In this document: piece after piece, positions 11,887 through 21,733 of the stretch
Position numbering within the stretch: position 1 is the first letter of the stretch
Layout: every line of letters starts with the position of its first letter
Source: Trichosporon coremiiforme
Lineage: Eukaryota; Basidiomycota; Tremellomycetes; Trichosporonales; Trichosporonaceae
Direction: 5' to 3'
Length of the DNA stretch: 64,000 nucleotides
Assembly: GCA_039545355.1 (NCBI GenBank)
Contig: BCJJ01000010.1
Location: forward strand, 257,085 to 321,084
Translations under genes and position numbers: made by a program
The notes under the pieces: model-generated
What the model was told of the DNA's origin: nothing
The model's input: only the letters and a program-made list of their open reading frames with translations
The model's database searches: none

Positions 11887-12985
11887 AGCGGGCATTCAGT
11901 TGCCTCCTTACGCCAATCTTTTGGCTCTGTTTTCGAGTCGAAGACAGAGGAGTAGGCTGACGAAGTTGGTTGGTGGAGAAGGGGGCGAGAGGGAGGGTGA
12001 TGAGGGTGTGCGGAGCCCCATCCCTGCCTCCACTTGCATGGTTCACTCGAGCTTTCATGTGTTTGGCTTGTGTTCTCTCATGAGCCTGCCGTCACACCTC
12101 GTCAATGTCAACACCATTCCCCTCGCCACTGGACTTGAAGCAATGCTGGGCTTCCCATCTGCGTCGATCCGCGTTGGGAATGACTCTTCAGCGCTCCTCG
12201 AACCCGCCCCAGCACACCGGGTACTCCCGGTGCCACCCCGAGCCACAGTGGGCGATCACGTCCGTTTCCAGTCGGAGGAGGATCTCCGCCCCGAAGTCCA
12301 AAGCTACGCGCAACGGGCCCTCCATCGAGTCGTGAACTTGCCGAGCTCTATCCTCAGAAGAGCGTAGCCAGCATCAATGGAGAGCTTATGGCGATTCGGA
12401 ATTGGCATGAAAGGGACGAGATGCCGTGTCGCTGAGAGGCATTTCTGGCCGTTACGAGCTGATTGATTATCGGGGTATAGGTAAGTCTGCGCCACGGCTT
12501 GGAGTTTTGGGTTTACGAGGATGATACGTCTCATTGCGGAGGCACTAGGGGACTGGAGAGTCGTGGCTGTCAGTCCCGGGTTGGTTGAACAGCTGGCTGA
12601 TCTCGTCACGGGAGTGATGTGGCCTCATACCTACTGTTATCGCAATGCATAGTATCATGAATTCCGTCGAGGTTATCTGTCGGTGTCCTTCTCCGTGGTA
12701 CCACCTCCACTCACATGTAGCACCATTCCCAACAACCTCATCTCGAGTTTTCAACGCAGCGACAGCGTCTCACCCCTCTTCAGAGCATGCGCACTACTCG
12801 GCCTACCCCTCAGCATCCTCTTGTTAGCTCTGCGCCGCAAGCTATGTCCCAAACAGCGGAGAACGACCACCACCAGCCGAAACTGACCTCGCCAATCATC
12901 CATCCGTCATCTTCCCTCGTTTCCATAACTCTTGTTCGATCTTTCAACCCCTCCTGACCTTCTATGCATGCGCAAAGACTCAAAA
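11887..12985. other. Intergenic region between tRNA genes
   Basis: No gene was supported. Several open frames of 60-100 codons occur on both strands without domain, start context or intron logic. Confidence 0.5.
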
Positions 12986-13091
12986 AGGTCACGACGGGGA
13001 TCGAACCCGCAATCTCCTGATAAACGTCTTCTTGAGCTCTCGAAAGAGCTGTGAGTCGTAGTCAGACGCCTTGCCATTGGGCCACGCGACC
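12986..13091 (-). tRNA. tRNA-Arg (ACG) with intron
   Basis: Read on the minus strand, GGTCGCG pairs with CGTGACC. The D arm, anticodon stem TCTGA/TCAGG, T33, anticodon ACG, and T arm GCGGG/CCCGT around TTCGATC all fold. An intron of about 34 nt sits after position 37. The transcript runs into a T-rich Pol III terminator directly after the acceptor stem (AAAAA on the plus strand at 12982-12986). Confidence 0.92.
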
Positions 13092-13835
13092 GGAGATGAA
13101 AGTCTTATGGGCCGCTCTGGTAGGTCGTGCGCAAGGTCCAGAGAGCCATGCAAGTGTGCAAGCGGAATACGCACGCCCCGCAGCTCTCTGCGAGTGGATA
13201 GGAGCTGGGGGGGCGGAGAGAGGATGGATCGGAGTAATGTGGAAAGGGGGGTGAGCCTCAGGGTGGTGAAGATTTTCGGGGTTGGACGTTGGGGTGGGTG
13301 TTCCGACACCATTGTCGCGCGAGGTCGTACCGTAACCTATGTATGCGAACATTAGACAGCTGTCTGTAAATACGGGCTTATAGCCATGATCCAGAGCTGC
13401 TCTGACAATGGGTATGACGACCTGAGGCACAGCGGCCTCCTGCTCAGCGATGAATCCGCATCGTCAGGTCGTAGCTTTTGAGCCACGTCGTACATCGCTC
13501 CGTTGCACGTGGGCTGAGGACCGTCCGTCCAGCGCCTCGCAGCTGCAGTTTTAGAATAAGTCGGGCCTGATCCCAATCGTCCTGTACGCGTCTCGGAGAG
13601 CTCCGATACGTCTCTGCAGGGCGCCCCAGTGTGTGAGCGTATGAAGTTCAGAGTCGGTAGATTGACATGGTAACCCCGCGTTCTAGGGCTCTGCATCAGC
13701 CACCCCCGCATCGCCAGATCGTCAGAATATCGTCAAGCCGAACATCCCGAGCCGATTGCGCCTTCCAGTCCGTCAACTCTTACTCCCTTGTCGCCAGCAC
13801 TCAGTTACCGCTGCCGCTGCAGCGGCAGCAAAAGC
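13092..13835. other. Intergenic region between tRNA genes
   Basis: No gene was recognised. Open frames on both strands are short and unsupported. Confidence 0.5.
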
Positions 13836-13962
13836 TGACGAAGGTGGGATTCGAACCCACGCCCGAAGACTAGAGAGGCCTGCCGGGAGCCCGTGCGAGC
13901 CCCCCAGATATGGTTCCAGATTCGCCTGGATCTAGCGCCTTAGACCACTCGGCCACTTCGCC
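13836..13962 (-). tRNA. tRNA-Leu (CAG) with intron and C33
   Basis: On the minus strand GGCGAAG pairs with CTTCGTC, followed by discriminator A. A Leu-type D arm, class II variable arm (TCTTCGGGC) and T arm GTGGG/CCCAC are present. The anticodon stem is CTAGA/TCTAG, giving the loop T32 C33 C34 A35 G36 G37. The anticodon CAG (plus strand 13926-13928) decodes CUG. Position 33 reads C where U is almost universal. An intron of about 42 nt begins after position 37 and contains CTGGA, which can pair with the anticodon region as in normal tRNA precursors. Confidence 0.9.
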
Positions 13963-14452
13963 GGCTACACAGTCGGGGCGGTCAGCCCACTCCAGTGTTA
14001 GGAGACGACATGCTCGAGTGTCAGTTCATTCTCTATTGTGCTCAGGTTCTATTGTTCGTGGGGTGGCCCGAGCGTCAGAAGCAACCTGCAGCTTCTGCGC
14101 ATTGTTCTGGTACGACTCTTGTGATATGTATACGCCAGTGTGAGCGCCATGCATCTACAGAATTCCTACCAGTGGCAGTTATCATACTGCCGCCTGGTTG
14201 CAGCTATCACGCTGCTGCACGATCGCTCGAAACCACAGTCTCCACAGCAGATGCAACAAGTACCCCGAAACTTAAATCACCACACTTTTGCATTGTGGAG
14301 CTCCGCGTCATCGATCATGAAGCACGCACGCACGGGTGAGCGAACCCCTAAGCGGCAGCCTGCGACCATGCTCGGAGTCGTCATCACGTGACTATAATGA
14401 CATCAATGAGCCATCTATGACGCGTCGTGCTCTCTCAACCTCAGCATCCACC
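13963..14452. other. Promoter region of the downstream membrane-protein gene
   Basis: No separate gene was seen. An in-frame ATG at 14417 could extend the next protein by 12 residues, but the ATG at 14453 has the better context (CCACCATGA). Confidence 0.55.
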
Positions 14453-15836
14453 ATGAGCGACGTCAAACAGCCACCCGAGCATGAGCCTGCGGGTTCGCCT
14501 GCGGAAACGAAGACAACGTCAGCCGAGTATCCGCCCGCCGCCCCCGAGGTGCCCGCCGCCGATGCTCCGGAGGACTCACGCTGGGTCAAGGCGTACAGCA
14601 GCGCGCGCGAACGACTTCCCCCTTCCCTCTCCAGCCGCCTTCCGACGTCCGAAGAGGCCAAGGCGTCCGTAGACTCCCTGTCGGCCAGCTTTGCGTCGTC
14701 CTCAGCCAAGCACTCCGAGTCCTTCAAAGTACGCAAGGCGAAGCTGCGTTCCGAGCTCCTCTCGCACGGTTTCTCGGTCGCGAACGCTACCGAGATCCCC
14801 CTCTACATCTCGCTGAATCAGGTCGGACCCCTGATGTACGAGGCTGTCGAGCCGAACGGCGTCTTTGAGCGGCGTGCGCCTGGCCTATTCTTCCTGCTCG
14901 AGGTCCGTGCTTCGGGCGATCCGTACACGCCCTGGTCTGTCGCCTGGCCTATCTTGGCTGTCACCGGCCCGGCTGTCGCGCTGACGTCCCTCCTCGCCAT
15001 CCCCTTCGCTGCGGCCATCACCGGTAGTGCGGCACTTGCTGGCGTCGGGACAGCCGTCATGTCGGGCATCGCTTCTGCTTCGTCTGCCGTCACCGCAGCT
15101 GGAACAACGGTATGTCCCTCCGACTTCTTTGCTGACGTCAGATTGCGACGACTGCAGCTCGGATCGCCCTCCTCCCCGGCGGCAAGAAGCTGCACGGCAA
15201 GCTCGTCGACGCTGCAAACAGCCATATCGCCTCTCTGAAGGACAAGGGCACGCAGGAGGTGCTGCGCTACGTCACTGTCGCCGTAGCCGCGGTCAAGAGC
15301 AAGCTGGGCAAGGAAGGGAAGGAGCACCTCGCGACGGAGAAGGAGGAGCTCGCGGCCGAGGAGCCGGCAAAGATCCTCGCCGAGATCGACGTCACAGGCT
15401 ACCCGCTCGAGAAGGTGCTGGCCTGCAAGACGGGGAAGCGCAAACTCGACTCGGCGCTCGAGGCAGCCTTCAAGAAGCTCGACTTCAAGACGAAGGACTT
15501 CCAGCCCAAGACGGACCCGGTGCTTCGTGTTGTTGGCGGTCCGAGGCTCGACGAGCGCAGTGGGAAGCAGTTCCTCGTCTTCCACCCGCTGAAGCTGGAG
15601 CACATCATTGATCTCAAGGGTGGGTACGCTGACGGGGGGGAAAGCTGACGTCAGCCGAGCCGCTGCCAACCGATGAGCAGCCGCCGACGGCCGAGGAGGA
15701 GCGCCTCGCACACGACGCCCGAGTCGTTGACACGTGGGAGGAGGCGTCCGTTACGAGCGAAGACGCTCCGCCGCACGCAGGAGAGGACGACGAGAAGAAG
15801 CGCAGCTGGCTCGACTCATGGCGCAAAAAGAAGTAG
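14453..15836 (+). CDS. Uncharacterised membrane protein with Ala/Gly-rich hydrophobic hairpin
   Basis: Three exons (14453-15109, 15142-15619, 15655-15836) give 438 residues. The first 60 residues are Pro/Glu/Ala-rich and disordered. A conserved-looking block (NATEIPLYISLNQVGPLMYE) is followed by a 60-residue Ala/Gly-rich hydrophobic region, at about residues 163-218, that could form two membrane helices or an ER/lipid-droplet hairpin. After that come a Lys/Glu-rich helical region and an acidic tail ending in a basic KKK motif, which resembles a dibasic ER-retrieval signal. I do not recognise the family and assign no function. Splicing is normal for this genome, so the gene looks intact. Confidence 0.8.
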
Positions 15837-15917
15837 CATGGCAGCGTTGTACAATACACGAGTTTACGAGTATTTAGCACTTGACGCTACCCGTCAGCTA
15901 CATCCATCGCTACTCAC

Positions 15918-16688
15918 TCACGGATAGAACTTGACGTTACTGACGGCCCAGAGGTCGGTGCTCGTGATGGAGATGGAGACAGAATACTTCGCCCCCGGAT
16001 CCAGGAGGACGCTATACACAGGAACGTTGAGCTGGCCAATCATGAGCTGGATGTCAGCCGGCTGGAGGTCGGGCATGAAGGTCTCAAAGGCGGGGCTGAG
16101 GGGTGGTGGCGGGGAGATGCAGACGTCGAAACCCCCGAAGGGCGTCGAAGGCACGTCGACTAGGAGCTCGAGCATAGCCGTGCCGGAAGGCACGTCGATG
16201 TGCAACCCCGCGTCGGTCGAGTTGGTGCTCAGGCGGCTGGAGTCACTGTTCCAATCGCCCGATGTTGTCACGCTCGAGGCATTGACGGCATTGACTGGCT
16301 CCGTGTCGTTGACTGTCCACCTCTCGCCGTCGCTGATGGCGCGGACCGAGTTGAGCGTGCAATTCCCCTCCGAAACCAGCGTGAACTCGTACCACCCGTA
16401 CGGCAGATGGCTGATCTCGGCGTATTCTTTCGTGATGTTCGTGGGTATCGCGGGTTGGGACCCGTTGACCAGGATGGACATCGCGTCCGATTTAGCGGTG
16501 AATGTGATCCCCGATGCAGCGACGGCGACCGACACGTTCCCGCCCTGGGCAAACGCGTTCAGATTGTTCGTCTCCCAATTCCCGGCGAAATCGAGCACGG
16601 GGCTGAGGAACGTGAAGTGCTGCTGCACGTCTGAAGCGACGGCCAGCATAGCAGCAACGCCGAGCGGTAACAACAGGCGGAAGAACAT
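15918..16688 (-). CDS. Secreted, N-glycosylated protein of unknown function
   Basis: A single-exon frame of 256 residues. Residues 1-19 are a clear signal peptide (FFRLLLPLGVAAMLAVA). The mature part holds seven N-glycosylation sequons (NVS, NGS, NIT, NCT, NDT, NAS, NST), is Ser/Thr-rich, has only two Cys, and has no lysine-rich nuclear signal or second membrane helix. It is predicted to be secreted or wall-associated. No GPI-type tail was seen. No catalytic motif was recognised; a beta-sandwich fold is likely from the alternating hydrophobic pattern (inference). Its 3' end faces the end of the preceding membrane-protein gene at only 81 bases. Confidence 0.8.
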   Translation of the reverse strand: MFFRLLLPLGVAAMLAVASDVQQHFTFLSPVLDFAGNWETNNLNAFAQGGNVSVAVAASGITFTAKSDAMSILVNGSQPAIPTNITKEYAEISHLPYGWYEFTLVSEGNCTLNSVRAISDGERWTVNDTEPVNAVNASSVTTSGDWNSDSSRLSTNSTDAGLHIDVPSGTAMLELLVDVPSTPFGGFDVCISPPPPLSPAFETFMPDLQPADIQLMIGQLNVPVYSVLLDPGAKYSVSISITSTDLWAVSNVKFYP

Positions 16689-17728
16689 GGTGATGGTTAT
16701 TCAGGCTGGACCACGAGCTGCCGCTTGGCATCCATATATCTATAGGACCTCGGATCCGAAGGAGCTGCACTGACATCACGCGCCGAGGGGAGCGGAATGC
16801 TGCAAGCAAGCTGCTGCGCATGGATTCGGTCCTTCGGGGTATCATGGCTGAACCCCGCGGACAACATATCGGCGAGGGCCAGCATGTCTTAAGTCCGCAG
16901 TTAGAAGCGTCCGCTCCCGCAGGGCGTGCGACGTACCGCTGTCTGCTGCACACAACCCAGATGTACTGCGTCATGCACGAGTCGACCCGGTTCTCCTACT
17001 CAGGCTCGTACATGGCGCAGTTGTACGCTGCCTTACTCTCGGGACCTTCCTTCTGCGTCCTGTAGGTGCCATGGCCCCGGACCAGCCCGTGATAGGTCAG
17101 CCGCCCGTCTGCCTCTCCGCTGCAAGTGCAACGAACCACCACATGTCCGCGGGGCCATATATCTTTGCATGCGAAGATCCGCTGCTCGCGTCCCCCAACA
17201 GCTAGCTCGGTCTCCACATCGTCCGGGCGCCATGCCAGGAACTCGGTGAATGGCCAGCACCGCGAAACCACCGCCGAGCTCGTGCGTGCAGTTCATCCAA
17301 AACTCACTGTTCGCAGTGGTTTTGCAGCATTCGGCTTCGGCACTGAATGTAGTTGTCAGGATCTGCTATGCCCGACGGATAGCGGTGAGCAGCTCCGACC
17401 CGCGCTCCAGCTGTTCGTGCCGCAACCACCTCTTTGGAGCGATTGGAAGTGTGGCGCTGCAGAAGTACACCAGGTCCGCTGACGTGCCGCCGTAACAGTC
17501 GGAAGGTTTGGCTGATAGAGGCGTTGCGTGTCGCCCTCTGCAAAGTGGTCTTGGACCAGTTGGGCCGCAGCGGCAGGGCCGGGATGCTCATTGTTGATGC
17601 GGAACGGAGCAAAGAGACTGACATGCACAAGGACAAGGGTTCATGTATGGAGCGGGAATGTCTTGGCACAATGTTACAGCACCGCAGCGAGCCCGGCGGA
17701 GGCGAGGAGCACAGCAAGTCCCGGTCTC
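16689..17728. other. Gene-poor, probably decayed region
   Basis: No intact gene was seen. Open frames on both strands show no conserved motifs. The stretch directly precedes a transporter pseudogene, so it may hold further eroded coding sequence, but nothing could be identified. Confidence 0.5.
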
Positions 17729-18850
17729 ATGACCCGTCCCTCACTTGAGACATTCGACGGCGTCGGAGCCGACATCCCCATCACCGGTACCCTTCTCAGG
17801 AAGCGCAGCATGTGGCGCGATATCTTCTGGAAGGCGGACGTGATCGGACTGTTCCTGCTGTCGGTGGCGATTGCACTCACGCTTATCCCTCTTACCCTCG
17901 GAGGAGGCACGTCGGCAAAGTGGAAGACGGCTCCAGTCTTCGCTCCATTCTTAATCGGCATCGTCGTTGTGGTGCCCGCTTTCATTTACTGGGAGACGAA
18001 GGCACCGTACTCGATGCTGCCCTTCTCGCTTCTGCGGCAGCGCCACATCATTCTGTCCCTGCTCTCGGGTCTCCTGTCCACAATCACCGGTGCCCAGCAG
18101 AGCACGTACCTGTACTTCGCCCTTCAAGTCGCGTTCGGCCAGGGTGTCGAAGGCGCTACCCGTATCTCCAAGCTCTCGACATTCTCGTTGTCGCTACCGT
18201 TGTCATCCTCGGCTCCGTGATTATGTGGGTCCGACGCCCCAAGCCGTTCGCTATCGCTGGCGCAGCCCTCTAGACCGTCGCGTATGGACTGCCGCATCAC
18301 TTCCATGGCGGGCACGACAGCGGAACTCTTGGTGATCTGATGGCTGGAGGGATCATTCTGGGGATTGGCAACGGTCTGAACCAGAACACTGTCCAGGTCG
18401 GTCTGCAGGCGGCCGTGCGCCACGAGCACTTGGCAATCATGACCGCCATGTACTTCTGCACGTACTAGGTGGGAGCTACCCTGGGAGCTGCAATCACGGG
18501 AGCGACCTGGACGAACACAATGGAAGTCAAGATCCGAGCTGGTCTCGAGAGTGTGAAGGCGCCGAACGCTGCCACTCTCGCGAAGCAAGTTTACCGGAAC
18601 CCACTTGCTTTTATTCTGCAGTACAAGCCCGGGACACAGCTTCGGACAGCTGTTGATGAAGCCTACCTCTCTGAGATGCGTCTGCTGTGCATTTCCGGCC
18701 TTGCGTTCAGCGCCGTGCTCGTCATCACATCGCTCTTCATTGGCAATCCAGGCTCACCGACAAACGTCCCGCCGAGCGTGACGACATCGACGACGAACTC
18801 CCCGAAATCACTGGCAGATCCCCGACTGGCACGCACAGCGACAAGTATGC
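17729..18850 (+). pseudogene. Broken MFS transporter (siderophore-transporter-like)
   Basis: The translation shows transporter homology in pieces. One frame (17729-18175) has DIFWKADVIGLFLLSVAI, then hydrophobic helices and STYLYFALQVAFGQ. After a frameshift near 18140-18200 a second frame continues with ILVVATVVILGSVIMW. It then runs through two in-frame TAG codons (18271-18273 and 18466-18468) into GIILGIGNGLNQNTVQVGLQ, GAAITGATWTNTM and a final helix. The order matches the C-terminal half of 14-helix MFS proteins of the siderophore-iron-transporter type. The N-terminal half, with the first six helices, is absent. Neither TAG is inside a plausible intron. The gene is therefore 5'-truncated, frameshifted and stop-interrupted. 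The exact substrate class is inferred. Confidence 0.8.
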
Positions 18851-18864
18851 GATGGAGAACATGA

Positions 18865-19777
18865 GGGTCACGCACCTCGCTAAGACGTGGGGCGGGCGTG
18901 GAGCTCTTAAGATTGGCACTAGGCAGTGCACAATTCGCAGATTGCACCATCATTCCAATGTGCGGTATTCACGCAATGCACGCAATGAAAGAAGAGGTCT
19001 TCACAGCCCGCTCTTCCTTGCAGAAGTCCGGCGGCGGCAGCGTTGACGAGCGCCTTGTAAGCGTTGGTTTCAGCGGGGACGAGACCGCAGTCCCACTGTG
19101 CAGAATCGCAGCACATGGTGTCGGCAGAGGTCAGGTCGGCGCTCAGACCGTGATGATTTCAGCACGAATGCGCTAAAAGGCCACTAAACTGACGAAACTC
19201 ACCAACTTTTCCTGTCACTGAATTAGTCCGGGGACGAGCCCGGCCGTCGATCCGCATGGCCGCACTCCGAGGGTACTGGCCGGGGTCGGTGATGCGGCGC
19301 ACTCGCCGCTGCCGGCACGTCGGCACACAGGTAGAATTGGCTAAAGTTCAAGCCACTGACGCATGCATGGCATGGGATGGCACCACGAGCCCATGTTGTC
19401 CCTGCTGCGTGATCATCATCGGTGCCTTCGGCGAACATTGATAATGTCAGCTATCAGAGATAGAACAAACGTGACGGATATACGGCAATCATGTATGCTG
19501 TGTCCTGATCGAACCCTAATGCTAAACCCCCGAGGGCGCTGCTGGCCAAACCCACGATAACGACGCTGAAGTCTGGAAAGGCATACTCGCCGGTTTGGAA
19601 ATGCCTGCTGCCCGCGCGGGACACTGTGCGCCACCCTCACTGGATCGTCGCCGTGCTAATGCATCTGTCGTGAGCACATCAGGCCAGCTTGTCAGCTATA
19701 AAAGACAGACGTTTAACAACGTCAATAACTTCAAGCTCCTCCAACTTTTCGCTACACACCCAGCTCACATCCCAACA
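18865..19777. other. Intergenic region upstream of the calpain-like gene
   Basis: No gene was recognised apart from the promoter elements of the downstream gene. Confidence 0.55.
19697..19703 (+). promoter_or_regulatory. TATA box of the calpain-like gene
   Basis: TATAAAA lies 75-81 bases upstream of the ATG at 19778, followed by an A/C-rich leader. Few genes in this window have so clear a TATA element, which hints at strongly regulated expression. Confidence 0.65.
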
Positions 19778-21019
19778 ATGGCCCCTCGTCTTTGGCTCGC
19801 TGTTCTTCTCTTCCAGCTCGCGACTGCGGCGCCCACCCCTGCCGACGGGGTCGTCGAACTCATCTCTGAGGCCCGTGGTCTCGAGGTTGTCAACGCCCCT
19901 ATCCCTCGCGACACTCTTGAGGAGCGCGACGACCAGGACTGGTCCAACTACGGTACCAACAAGAACTCTCCTTTCATCGGTTCCCCTGCACGCGAATCGC
20001 GTGCCGGTGTCGACTACGTCAAGGCCCTCCTGGACCCGACCAAGCAGCCGGCTCTCTTCAAGTCAGCCCACTGCGAGTATGGCTACTCGCACCAGGCCAA
20101 GTCCGGCCCCCTCACCATCTGGGAGAGCGGCTCTCCCCTTGTCGACACCGACGTCGCGCAGGGCGGTATCGGTGACTGCGGCTTTGGCTCCTCGATCGGA
20201 GCGATCGCCTTGACCGGACACTCCCAGTACCTCAAGGACCGCTTGAAAGTGAACGGCACCACGTACGAGTTCAAGTTCACGTACGAGGGCAAGGACCATA
20301 TTGTTCGCGTCGACGACCAGCTCCCGGCCAATACTGGTGGACCCAGTGGCTGCAACCCCTTCCTTGGTTATCGTCCCGCGGGTCCTGCGAAGTCCTGGTA
20401 CGTCCCGCTGGCCGAGAAGGCTGTCGCCAAGCTCCTCGATGCGTACCCCGAGATCAGGAGCTCAAGGGACGACGCCGGCGGCTACAACGCTCTCCAGGGA
20501 ATCTGGCCGCATCGTGCACTCGAGCTGCTCACCGGCAAGACGGGCACTCAGGTTTGGCGCAAGTTCCGCGGTCTTGACGACAACCTCGTCAAAGCCCTCG
20601 AGAAGTGCCTGACCGATCCCGAGCCCTGCGTGCTCGGCACTCCTGGCATCGCGCAGGGTGACAATCTCTTCGGCGACCGCCTCCAACCCACTGACGGATG
20701 GGATGCCCCGCCTGGAGAGCTTTATGTGTCTGCCACCTTCCACAACTCCACGGACAGGCCCAACTTCTGGGACTCCGTCGACCACGACCTGAAGGAGTCC
20801 CACAACACCATCGTTCCCAACCACGCCTGGGCCGTCGACAAGAGGAACACAAACTACACTCCTGGCGCGGATCTTCGTAAGGTCAAGGTGCGCGTGCTCA
20901 ACCCCTGGGGCATCAATCCCAAGCCCTGGCAGCAGGTTGATGCTGACAACGCCGTGGACATCTCCTTCACGGCTCTTGCCAGTCTCATCAGTGCTGTCTT
21001 CAGCGTTGAGAAGATCTAA
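19778..21019 (+). CDS. Secreted calpain-like cysteine protease (family C2 fold)
   Basis: A single exon encodes 413 residues. The start was chosen at 19778 because it opens with a signal peptide (residues 1-17, LWLAVLLFQLATAAP) 75 bases after a TATA box; upstream in-frame codons lack this. The catalytic-core motifs of calpains are present: QGGIGDCGFGSSIGAIA with Cys134, NHAWAVD with His349 and NPWG with Asn375. Family calpains are calcium-dependent cytosolic proteases, so a signal peptide and the absence of C2 or EF-hand domains are unusual. The Trp normally following the active Cys (GDCW) is Gly here. A dibasic or acidic site near residue 50 could mark a propeptide. Protease activity is inferred from the conserved triad; an extracellular nutritional role is a guess. 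Confidence 0.86.
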   Translation: MAPRLWLAVLLFQLATAAPTPADGVVELISEARGLEVVNAPIPRDTLEERDDQDWSNYGTNKNSPFIGSPARESRAGVDYVKALLDPTKQPALFKSAHCEYGYSHQAKSGPLTIWESGSPLVDTDVAQGGIGDCGFGSSIGAIALTGHSQYLKDRLKVNGTTYEFKFTYEGKDHIVRVDDQLPANTGGPSGCNPFLGYRPAGPAKSWYVPLAEKAVAKLLDAYPEIRSSRDDAGGYNALQGIWPHRALELLTGKTGTQVWRKFRGLDDNLVKALEKCLTDPEPCVLGTPGIAQGDNLFGDRLQPTDGWDAPPGELYVSATFHNSTDRPNFWDSVDHDLKESHNTIVPNHAWAVDKRNTNYTPGADLRKVKVRVLNPWGINPKPWQQVDADNAVDISFTALASLISAVFSVEKI

Positions 21020-21733
21020 GCTGGCCAGTTCTAGTCAGTGTAGAGGTGTCCACACGGCCATCTAATGCCTTGAACCGCCAGAGCAGCTCATGGCTGAAGT
21101 TAGCAAAAGTAGGAAGTGAGAAGCAAATGTGAATGAAGTGTAGCGGGACTAAGGTCATTAGCAGGACAGAAGCAATTTGGCGCATTCGTCCGCACTAGTA
21201 AATGGGTCAAGAGCAGCCCACCGTCGCGATTGAGAGTGTTACCGAAGTACATGGGGCGCTTGTGACGTTGTACATCGACGGGAGTGGGGAGAGCGAGCAC
21301 CAACCACCCCAATGAATCAAGGGAGACGTGGGGGAGGTGTGACTCGAAGGAGGGTTATGTGACAACGCTTCGGAGAGTTATGAGTCGGACAGACGGTGGT
21401 TGAACGGCTGGAGTGTCGGTTTTGGTTCACGTGGATAAAGTGAGTTTGATCCGATTGTTAAGAGAGTGTGACCCGGATGAAGAGGAAAAGTGTAAGTTGG
21501 ACAAAGATGAGAGGGAAGAACAGAAAGCGAGGAAGACGCAGGCGGGGCGACGGACCGGACCATGCGCCGTGCCTGCGCCCCACCAGCCCTACCCCAGTCT
21601 GTGGCTCGTGGCATTCGATTTCTGCGAGTTTACGATATACGTCGCCCAATCTGTGCATCAACAGCTTCTCGGTGCATCATAATCACATGCGAAATATTCC
21701 GTAATTCGTTAAGTACAACTTTGCTCGATAAAC
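21020..21733. other. Convergent intergenic region
   Basis: This holds the 3' flanks of the calpain-like gene and the MFS transporter. Short open frames on both strands are not supported. Confidence 0.55.
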
